A DNA stretch of 64,000 nucleotides from Luscinia megarhynchos (lineage: Eukaryota; Chordata; Aves; Passeriformes; Turdidae): positions 36,374,770-36,438,769 of the forward strand of contig CM067568.1 in assembly GCA_034336665.1 (NCBI GenBank), written 5' to 3'. Numbering within the stretch: position 1 is the first letter of the stretch; each line of letters starts with the position of its first letter. Shown here in pieces: positions 42,901 through 54,900 of the stretch. Both the position numbers and the translations under genes were made by a program. Below the pieces are notes generated by a model. That model was not told the origin of the DNA and made no database searches. It worked only from the letters and a program-made list of their open reading frames with translations.

Positions 42901-45900
42901 AAGCAATCAACAAGATTAACTTCTGCATCTATGTGACATCCTCAAGTCGGTAACAGTTCATGCAAACTCTGTATATTGCTAGACCCTAGATTAGGGCCCA
43001 CTTCAAACCCACCTCCTTCATCATCATGCCTATGAAGCAAAGAAGTCTTTCTTCTCATTATATTGCTGGGATAGGCTCAATTACTGCTCAGTAAAGGAGC
43101 ACTCCAAACTAAACAACACAGTTACAGCTACAAAGCTCACCTATTCAATATTATTAGGTTACTCCAGCCCAAAGAAAGTTCCTCAATGTAAAACACACAG
43201 TTTCACTGCACCTACATCATAATCAAATCCATCAATACCATGATATATTTATACGGACACATGCACAATGAAGAAAGCTTAGTATGTTTTTGTTTTTTTG
43301 GACACAAACACAAGTCTCTGGGAAGACTTTTCAGAGAGTTCCAATTAAAACCATGCCCTCCTGTTACAAAGTAATCCCAGCTCTGAGCTCCATGATGGAA
43401 GTGAAGTGATACCAGACTGAAGAAATGCAGAACATACTGCACTTTCTGCTACAGCAGCACAAATTTCCCAGCACAGAGACTACCAAGAGGTACATACAGC
43501 TCTTCCACCATCTCTCAGCAAAAACACTGTCATTGCAAAGAGATAAACAATGATTATTCTGTAAGTATTCCACTTCTCAGAATGCAGTTTTCTGGTTCCA
43601 TAACCAGCTCCTCTGAAGGTTCAGCTCGTCACCTTAAGCTGTCTGAATGCTCACAATCCATACAGATCAAATAATTTGTTTCAGTAAGACTCTGACCCAT
43701 CTGGCTTTAGTCTCATTTTCACCCAGTCAGAACGACATACAGTAAAAGCATCATGTACCCGTTCTGTGCAGAGCTATTGTGCGTTTCTGAGTCATCACTG
43801 TCGCTGATGACAATTGTGTCCCCATCAGCACTGCTGGTGTGGCCATTCGCCATTCCATTGTGATGGGCTGGAGCTATGACTTCCAAAACTTTACACTGCA
43901 ACCTGAAATGAAACACAAACATTTATTAATGTCAAAAGTCTTTCACTCGTACAAGGAGCCTAAAATAGTTGCAGATGTTATTTTAAGAATGCATACATAA
44001 CTGAACATTGTACTGTCCACTAATTAATAACCAAGAGCCTTGAACTGAAATACTACATAAAATATTAATTTCATAAGTGCCATTTAATAAACACTACACA
44101 GCCATCAGCTTCACTTCTCAGTGAAAAGATGAAAACTTTTCATTTGAAAACAAATCAAGTTGCTTGTGGTTGTGAGGTTTTTTCAGTTCTCATTAAAATA
44201 AACTAAAAAGTTAACTTTATGTGTTACTTTAAAACTAGACAACAACAATTCTACGTTATTTTCATAGCAGTCTAAGGAAAGATTTTCAGATCCCAAAGTA
44301 TTTTTTCTTGTAAGAGATCATTTTCTACTACTGTTGATGACCTAAATAAACAAGGCTGAAATGATCATTATGCATCTAATCTTAATAATGGCCCATTTAT
44401 CTGCTGACACATATTAAGGCTCCATCTGGCATGCACACAATTGACAAAACAAGTCTCTTCCTCTGCTATCCTGAATGCTAGTTATAAAGGGGAGAATTAA
44501 CTACATATCAAAAAGTATAATTAATCAACACTTCATGCTGGGCAACTGCACTATAGCTGGTTCTTAACCACAAACTTTCAGCCCTTTCTACAACTCCATG
44601 GTTCCCATTCTTTAGCTTAACATACAAAAGTCTTGTCTGATTCATGAATATTAACTGCTGTAGTCAATGGACATTGTCACATTCTACCACTAAAAGCTCA
44701 AAGCATGGGGAAAAAGAACATATAATAATTTTCTTCTCCAAGCACTCCTACTTGAAATATACAAAATGAAGAATACATGAAGTCCTGGGCTTGAATTAGT
44801 GGTGTCACACTTAGGCTAAAACCAAACAAACTTCACTAAATCCAGGACAAACAAATTCTAGATATTTTTCTATCTGAACTGAACACTGGCAAAAAGGAAG
44901 CAATGTCAAAATACTCCTTAAACATGCCTTTCTGCAAGCAGACAGTACTACCCAAAACTTGCACATACTGGGAAGACTGGAGGTGGGGAAGGGGAAAGAA
45001 AAGATGGTGGTAGCCAGAGAAAACCCCAAAGAATGAAAATAACATAATAACAATAAAATATCCTAGGTAATTCTTGTGACATTACCAAGGATCAGTAATG
45101 CAGTTAGACCTTGTAGCTGCTCTCTCCGACAGGAAGGGAGCTCCATGATGTTCCAGCAGGTTATTAAAAAATATGAAAATAATTTTATTTTTAAAAAACC
45201 AACAAAACTATTAACATCCTTATATACTCCTAAAGACAACAATATGACCAATGCTTACGGTATCCATGGGGACACCAGAGCTGCTTGCACACAGAGGCAG
45301 CCTGAGCCCACCTGGACTTGCTGGCCACAGGCACACTGCCATTCCAATGCAGCCTATCTCATTGCCAAAGCTGGCTGGTCTGGGGCTGGAAGACATGTCT
45401 TCCCAGAGAGTGGACACCAAGCTTATTAACTGTAAAGAATCTAAACAGATTCTGTATAAAGAACCAAGAGTCTCAAAGTATAGTGGAGGTAGAATCTGGT
45501 GACTGTTCACAAAGTCAAATCAAGTCCAACAAGGCTCATTAAGGTCTGGCCCAGCACCAGACTCTGAGTCCTCTAAGAAACGTCTACTATTAGTAACTTG
45601 GTTTTCCAATATTTGGAACATCACAGTTACCCCTTTATACTATATAATATGGAGCCGACTGTGCAACAGAATGTACATTATTAGGATTAGGATTTATTTT
45701 TTAAAATCCAACAAATATGGCCTCCTACAAAAAGACTTCTCAGTAGAACTAGTTTTGTTTCAGATTACAAAACCTACTTCCTAGTGAGTCCAGTTCAGAT
45801 GAAGACACCCAATTTGCAATGGCAAACGAGGGGAGCTCCCCGCACGCTCCTGCTGTTGCCGCGCTCGCCGCTGGAGGGCGCGGCTCCGCCGCAGCCCCCG

Positions 45901-48900
45901 CGCCCACGGACAAAGGCTCCGGCGCCGCACGGCCGGGCGCGCTCTGCGCGGAAACACCGCGGTGTTCCAGACACCAGCAGCTTCCCAACGTGCGTTTTAC
46001 CTGCTATCCATCGGGCAGCCCCGCCAGTTACGGGGCACCGCATCTCCTTCTCTACGGAGGGAAATTACATGTTCTATACGCTGGATTCAGTGAGCAACAA
46101 AATCCCAATACAGCTTCATTCCACCCCCCGCCCCCTTCCCCTTTATTTTTCAGCAGGAAGAATGACTAACAGATTAAGCTTTCTCAGAAAGGAAGTGATA
46201 CTCCATCTTCTATACTATTCAAATCATTACCAGAAACCTTTGGGGAAAGAATCAAGTGAAACACATATTACCTGGTGCAATAAAAGCACAGTCCTGTGCA
46301 ATTTAATGCTTACTGATAGACAGGAGATTAAAGACAGTGATGCAACCGTTCCTTCTGGCATTAAAGAAATAATCTATGAATGATTTTTTTTAGCCTTCAT
46401 GGCTAATAGCACCAATTCCCTGGACAAAGTGGCAGAGACAGTTTCTAGTGGAAGTGGTCTGCTCTTCTTAATAACCTAATCATTCCCTGAGTTCACCGAC
46501 TACAACTCTTGTTTTATATTATAAGGCACAAAAAACAACATACTGAAAGCTGAATCAAGATATTTAAATGAAGCATATTACTTGAATTACTTCCTAAAAA
46601 AGATACTTTAAGATCTTTACTCAGCTTATGTCAAACCATACTCACTATTCCTCATAAAATAAGATCTGGGGGCAACTGAATCTAAAAAGACAGCAGCATC
46701 AACATACATAAATATGTACCCTAAACATCCCCCACAGTCAGGAAGCACTTTCTTCACATTGCAATAAAGATTACAGTAACAATGAATTAATCTCAAAGGC
46801 TTTTAAAATAAATTGAGAATAGAACCATCAATATACAACAGTCCCAACAACGCTAGCTCAGATGACACTACCTAAAACAATTTTGTTTACCTATTTCTGC
46901 ATTACAGGCTGTTATCAACAGTGAGGTCTTCTGGCTCGTTGAAAGGATGGCCTCATGCTTATAAATCTATTTTATGTTAGGCTGAGAAACTAAAGATCTT
47001 TGAGGTCTCTTATGGGAAGGGCTCCAATAAATGTTTAGCCTTATGGTTTTATCTTTGTTCTTTTAAAAACCAAAACAACAAAGAACAACACAGAAGTTCA
47101 AAAGGTTTTCAACACAAAGCCAGAGGTGGCATCACAGACATAATTTTTTTGAAAAAATGTATCTTCTCTCACAAATGAAAAAGTCTGAAAATTTCCATAG
47201 ATTTCCATGAATGTTGGGTAGGGCTGGTCAGCTGCACAAGCAAAAGAACAGAACTAACTCCAGCAATCCAAGGGCTAGGGACTACAGACTGTGGCACAGG
47301 ACAGTTTCTCAGGAAACCCAACTCAGTCTGTCTCCTGCAGAAACGATTCTGGGCTGTGCCTAGAAGAGCAGTTTAACACAACTAACAGAAAACTAAGGTC
47401 TGACCAAATTCTGTCACTCCCAGAACTCTAAGAAAGAACTTACAGGCTGAAGGTACACTAAAGCAAATTGCACCTGCAGCCTCAGGCTGCCACTCCACAA
47501 GATTGCAGAGATCACTTAACAGCTGCTGTCAAATGGGGAGATCTTCCTTTGCCACTCCTCTTTCCAGCCACGTACATGGTGCTTGCTTTTTGCAGCTCTG
47601 GCAATCAGTTTCATTCATTGATTGTCTGAAACTGAATTCAGCTACCTGACAAAACAACTGAACAAAAGGATATACTTAAAAAAAAACAAAACCCAAAAAT
47701 CCCTAACCCAGTGTCAAACGCTGGGTAAGCTTGTGTCCTTCTCACCTACTTTAAGCAGCTCACTGAAGGAAGGATGAGAACTAGTGCATATGCAAGATAC
47801 AAATACTGACCAGAGATAAATGCAGAGGAGGATGGAGGAGAGCTGTCCATCTACTCGAGAGGTGGGGGAAGAGGGACTGCCATCGAAGACCGAGGCAAGG
47901 AAGTTTTTGACTACCTCAGCCTTCTACTCATCCATTGTTACCAGTTTTCCAGCACTGTTTATCGGGGGGTTACACCCTCTTTGACCTTCCTTTTCTGGTT
48001 AACGCACGTGTTAAAGCCCTTCCTGTTATTCGCTGCATCCCTGGCAAGGTTCAGTTCCAGCTCTTCCCAGGTCACCTGTCAGTCCCTATCTTCAACTGTG
48101 TATTTGCTTCTTTCCCTTTAGTTTGACCATCAGGCCCCTTCTCAGCCAAGCCACTGTGCTACTTCTCCAGCAGATGTCAGGGTGGTTGAAGCCTCCAGAA
48201 GGGCAAGAGCCTGTGAGTGCAATGGTTCCTGTAGCTGAAGCAGTAAGGCTTTGTCAATAGGCTCCCCTTGATCAGGGAGCCTGTAGTAGTCACCAACCAC
48301 TTGCTTCCTTTTGTTGCCTTGGTGTCTGATTTTTACCCAAAGGCTTTCAACCTGTTCATGGCTGCTCTTCAGAGACAACTCTTCACATTCAATCCACCTC
48401 TTGATGTAGGGGACAACCCCTCTACCTCTCTTCCTCCCATCTCTTCTGAACAGCCTGTAGCCATTGATGGTCACAGTCCAGTCATGGGATTTGTTCCACC
48501 AAATTTCAGTAATGGTAACAAGGTCATCGCTTTCTAGCAGCAAAGTGGTTTCCAACTCCTCCTGTTTGCTGCTCATGCTGTGGGCTTTGATGCAAAGGCA
48601 TCCCTCAGCTGGGCTGTCAGCTGTGTCACCTTTGTAGAGGAACACACCCCTTAATTCCTTGGAGGTAATTCTCTTGTGATTTCCCTTTTGGCTTGTAATA
48701 CCTTAGGAGTCCCTGGCTCATCTCTGTAGGACTGCATGTTCCAACATGGCTCACACATTTCAGAGCCAGTATAATATAGATGCACTTCAGCTGGGCTACT
48801 TATTTCACCCCCAACACAGGCAAGCTGCACCCAGGTTCATCTCTGCCAAGCCTGGTGTTTTCCCCTTCTTCCTTCAAACCTAATTTTAAGCCTTCTCAAT

Positions 48901-51900
48901 CACCCCTGCCATCTCATGGACTTTTAGACAGACAACCCCCATTTGTCTCCAGCAGGCCTGGTGCCATATAAACTGCCCCATTATTGCAAAAGCCAGAACT
49001 CCATTGATGGCCCTTAAGCCACATGTTCATCAGGTGGGCTCCTCTTGTTCCTTTCAGCATTCCTCCCTGCTACCAAAGGGATTGAGGAAAACACTACCTG
49101 TGCTCCTGTTCCTTCAATCTGTTGCCCTAGTGCCCTGAAGTTCTTTTTGACTGCTACAAGACTTCTCCCGATTGACCTTGTCACTGCCAACCTGCACAAC
49201 AACTAGAAGCAGGTAATAATCACAGGGCTCAATTTGTCCAGGGAGCCTCCTGATGACATCTCTTATCCAGGTCCCAAGCAGGCAGCAGACTCACCTGTGG
49301 AATGGGTCCAGCTGGTATATGGGGCCCTCAGTTTCCCTGCAAAGGGAGTCACCTACCATCATCCTTCTTTATTTCTTAACACCCAAAGTTGTGATCCATC
49401 TGGCTGACTGACTCATTCTGGGCAAGCTCTAAGATAGAACTTCATCTCCACCATTACCTGCCTGACCCTGATACTGCAGAGCCTCATACATATTCTGCAA
49501 GGGCACTTGGAAAGGAAAGGGAGGCTGGGGGGAACTGTCCTATCTCCCTGAGCAGGTAGTTGTTTCCATTCGCCCTCACCTTTTAGGTCCCACCCTTCTG
49601 CCTGACGGTGAGAGGGTCAGGGTTCCTCTGACTCTTGCAAGCTTCCATCCACTGCATTTCTCTCAGGAACTGAAGGATGTAACTCCACCAGTCTCTTTTC
49701 TGTCACACTCCCTGAAAACTCCTCAGCCTTTTCCCTTTCTCTTTAGAATGAAACAAACCAGAACAAATTCTTTCATTCAGCTCAGCAACTCAAAGACACG
49801 TACACAAGCTATTATGAGCGGCAGAACAGGCCAGGTATATCCATCTATTGCTGCTGGAGAAGTAGAAGAACACAATGTAAAGAAGAGAAGAGAATTTGCA
49901 CTCCACTATGTAACAGGCCAAAACCATTACAGGATATCAACTGAAAAACGTGAACCCTGCAATTATTGGGACTTTTGCTCCCCAGAAAAGTTCCTCCCAA
50001 ATGCCAACCAGGCCTTTGCATCCAACCAAGGCTGACATTAGAGAGGCTGTGAGAGGAGACCACTTCTCACAGCTCCTCAATTGAGCATTCTGCACACCAG
50101 CTTTTGATCTGGCTGGCACTAATTACTCTGACAGAAATAATAGTCTGGTACTCTGCTATGTCCCCATTTCAAGTCAAAAAACCAAGATACCTGAAGGCTC
50201 AGAAGAGTTGTAAATGTGTCTCTGTATGCTTTACGATAAAATAAAAACCATCCCTTGGATGGCACATGGCTGTTACAAATGGGAAAGCGGGGGAACATTG
50301 CAACACTTGGAAACCAACTTTTAAAATAAAACCTACAATGATCAGTGAGTCAGAAGCAAATTCACTTTTTAAATCACAAATGAAAGCAAAATTTTTCAAA
50401 TGCCAAAATTAGAAAAGCACTCTTTTCTAACAGTATGTAAAGTTAGTTGAATACAGAAATCCCCAGAAGAGCAACACAAGAAACTGTAGTAGTAGCAAGT
50501 GGCAAAAAGTACCAAAAAGCTATAGCGTCATTCTGTTTTGTCAGCTTTTAGTAAGTTTTTAAGAAGCAAATGTCAAATAAGTGCAGTCACTCATATCCTC
50601 ATCCTATCAGTTTTCATGTGCTTGAGAGTAATTAAAGAGGTACAAGAGAGACAAGAACTGAAGGAAGAAGTGACATCTTTTACTAAGCTAACTGGTACTG
50701 TTTAAGGCCCACACAAAACAAAGTACAACAAGGAGACATTTTATGCACATAACAGCTTCCTAAAGTACAGAAAGAGCTGCTGCTTTCTACTTTTAGCATC
50801 TTCATTCGTCTGTCAAGTTATAGTTACGATGGTATGTTTTAAACAAACTATTAAGAAACATGGCTTTGCTTAGGACAAGAGCATGTACAGAGTAGCTGTA
50901 TCAGCTGTCTCCTGCAGAATTAGGACAGTACTACACTGGCATATGCATCATTTTAACTGCCCAGCCTTTGGTTCTTAACATTGTACTGATTAAAAACAAA
51001 TAAGTAATAAAACAAACCAAAATCTTTGCCTTTGAATTTATAGTTATAAAATGAGAGTGTGAGAATGTGAGCTAACAGAGACTGGCAGTGCCAATTGTTT
51101 TAACAGCTGTTCAACAACTTACAAGAAAGGAGTTGCAGGTTCTTTGCCATAAATCATCATCTCATAGCTTCCACTAATCAAATAAATTTATTCGTCAACA
51201 AATTTACATGTTTATGTCAAAGGATTTAAAGACAATGGAAGGTGAATTCCTTAAACATGATTTTTCCAGGCCAGAAGTTGACTGATCCTTAAACAGCTAT
51301 GCTGAGAAAAAGCATACTGTATTTGCTCTATGACTAGGAAAGCTACTTTCCAGTACTATCAGAGATGCTGTTGCACAGATGTCACACTAGTTTTGATGCT
51401 TTCTGGAATTCAAATTCACCTTTCAAAATAAAGTACTAAACTCCCTTTGTACACAGGAACTTACATTTAAGTGTTACCACTAAAAAACCACACAATTAGT
51501 AATTATAATTTAAATTCTCTGTAACTCATTAGTCTAAACTTGGAAGACATTTTGTCACTTCCTACCTAGTAGTCTTATTAAATCACTCATCCTACCACTC
51601 AGAAGACAACTACAGATATATAGATATATAGACAGGTAGATAAGATATAAGCAACTTGCCAGTTTGAATAAAAAAATTGGAAAACTAGCTATAACTTTAT
51701 CTCTTGCAAGGATTATCTTCTACCACCCTAACTCCTTATCAGCTATAGTCATGACCAGCAACATGCTTCCTGTGCCCCAGTTAAGACTTACAGAGATGAA
51801 AACAGTATGCAGATCTTTTAACTGGCCTAATGCAATGGTTAATCCACTCCTAAATGAACACTCCTAAAGCACTGGGACACCAGTCAAACAACTGATGAGT

Positions 51901-54900
51901 TAAAAAAAGTTTGATCTGTAATTATCTGTTTCCTGCAGCCTGACAATTTTCAGCATCAGATCATTCAAAGCAGAGAAAGGATGTTAACCTATTCAAATGT
52001 ATCATCAGATGCAGCAATCTTCCCAACAGAACATTATCTACTACCTCTGTAAGTAGGTTCATTTTTAAAATCATTCTGGTGTTGCTTGCTCACAGACATT
52101 AGGCAAGTATTCTTTTGCAGTGGTGTCATCTAGTGGTCAAATTCAATGAAAAAAAGATATTCCTTTCTGTTTGCTTAAAGGTCAGTGTGTAAGAAGGAAG
52201 AAAATCAATCTGTAAGTATTGTAAGTCTGTAAGTGCTTGACTTTTTAATTAAGTGCCATACTAACTGATAGACAAGAACTGGTTGTGCCCCAGCCTCCAC
52301 ACGGGGAAGACATCACCACATAAGTTATTTTTATTTGTGGGGGTAGAGCTCTCAGATCTCCTCACTGCTCAAGTCAGACTGAAAACTTTTGTTTTTAATT
52401 AACTAAATTATCAAGCTGCTTACTTATATATCCTAATAAATAAGGACATTATTTCTTGTGATAGCACCCAGACTGGAATACTGACGACAAAAATCACAAT
52501 AGGTTGTTTACATAGGCTTTAAATGTAGTTTTTCCTCCAAAAAACTTAAAATAGTAATAAAATCCAAAAAGCATGCTGCTGACTTCAAGCAAAAAGAATA
52601 GGTTCTACTGCTGAGCAAGTTAGGCTGTTTAAGGGGCTTTTTTTTTTTAGTGTCTGAGGCATTAGCTGAGGTTATTCTTTTCAGGTAGGCCTTCCATACC
52701 ACGTAGTTTCAGTTTTCAGGTAACTTGTCTTCAGATGTCAAGATGTTGAAAATTAATTTCACAACAATAAAACAATACTACCAATAATAAAACAATAATA
52801 TACCAATAATAAAACAGTACTAAGACAGCAACAAATGGACAGGTTACTTCAAGAGACACCATTCCTTGTGGAAAATCAAAAGACCGACAAGTACACGATG
52901 GGTCTGGAACTTCCAGTTCTGAATGTCATATACAGGAAGCAATTCCAGTAACGTGATCAACAATTTTTCCTCTCCTTCAATAAAGTGTGAGCTAAAACAT
53001 TAGCTGCTCATTTTGCATCTTAATTGACCATGGCTAACATTAAATATTGCTCTAATCCTTCCCCCAACGAAATATCAAATAATTTCCATGCCTTTTTCAA
53101 TAAACTACTTTCCATAAACTGCAATGTGACATTCTAATGGACAATATTTACAGTGTCAGCTGGTTTCAGTTCTTTAGCAACTCAAACTTAATTTTAGATT
53201 AAGTTTTCTCTTTGTATTCTATAATGTTTCTGACCAACGTTTCAAATAATAATTTTGCCTTTTCAACTAGGAAAATGTTGTTACACACTTCCTATGTTTC
53301 TTTAACTGGAAATCTGAGGACCTTGTGTTTGAAAGCGTAGCACAGCTGCCACTTTGGACAAAAGTCAGCCCCAGTGTGGCTAGAAAAGTTGCACACATAT
53401 AAACCCAGGAAGATTGCCATTTTTAATCAATACATCACTTGAAAGGGTAAAAGAGTTGTTGCTTCTAACAGATTACCAGAATGCACCCATAATTCTTAGA
53501 GACCACCTGAACAAGCCACATCATAGGACGGGGGGGCTTTCTCTGCAATTTGTTTCTGGTTGACAAGGGTTGTTGGAGACACCAGACATACCAAAACAAG
53601 AAGAGGATCTCAATCTCTCCTGAGTTCCTCCTACCAGACCTCAGTAACAAGGCAGAAGTAGCCAAATTCAAAACTGAGCAGCAGTTTTGCTTTTCTAGAA
53701 AAAGGCTAGGAACCATAAGAGACACAAGACCAGAAAAAGTAACGGAGCATTAGACACTGCAAAAACTGCAACACACAGGCTTCATACAATCAAAAAGCCC
53801 AACATCTACCTAGGCTCTGAACAAAGCACTTGTCCTCTGTTTACAGATCACCTGTCAGTTCTTGCAGTATTATAGACAACTTCATATGCTCAAGGATAAA
53901 ACCATTTACATTAAGCCAAAATGTTAAGCCCTCTAGTGTTTGGGCTCCCTACCGCTTACTTTGTTCAAAATCTAGAAAGCTGCAGTCTATCTTACAAGAA
54001 TACTACACACGCAAAGTTAGGAGTTATAAAATATCAATATTTAAATTGTTTGAGCAAGCCTTGGTACACATGCATTATGTAGTAGGCTTGGCATTAAATG
54101 ATGCACAGAGCTCAGAAAACCAAACGATCCTGCTGACATCACATGTACAAAAAACTTCATACATAAAACCAGTGGAAGAATTTACAACACCACAAAACAA
54201 CTAGATTTTCATGATCTGCCAAATTCTGTTGGTCCTGGACTTTATCACAATATAGACAGACTGTGATAATTTTTTCTAGAAAAGATCCCAAAAACATAGC
54301 TGCAAAAGATAAATGTGTGCAAAGAGCTCTGCTCAAAAGCCGTGTTATGTACAAGCAACATGAGTTGGTACACTTAATCCCCACTGTAGTACTTCAAAAT
54401 ACAGGTCAAAGTCAACTGTTAATTGGCAGACAAATAACTACACCTCACCTCCTCCCACTTTAATTTTTAATTATGTGCCTCTAAGCATGAAAGTCCCTCC
54501 ATATTACCATGCTATTTGCAGTGTTTCCTGGATTTAGTATTAAAGGTTGGAACTAACTCCCTGCTATACCTTGTCTAGAATTATCAGTGGCATACAATCA
54601 ACTAAGGCAAGATTTTTATTCTTGTTTTACACCAATTTATACTTATGTACTTTAAAACATACAATCTCTAGCAGGCTAATTTTTGATGGAAATAAATGTT
54701 ATTTGAAACTTTAATCTTTTGAATGGTATCCAGTCCATCTCAGAGGCTTAAGAAATTTAGCTTATGTCCTAGTCATGTACTGATCAGTCAAAGTAGAACA
54801 TACGTATCCAATAATTTTGCATTTATCTCAACACAAGCTTGAATAACCAAGAAGAATTAAAGACTGCTAAAAAAAAATGCAGCACTCTCTTAAGGGGATA

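Noticed and set aside
48142..48645. 167-residue minus-strand frame
   Set aside because: It is a CR1 ORF2 endonuclease remnant; listed under the mobile element.
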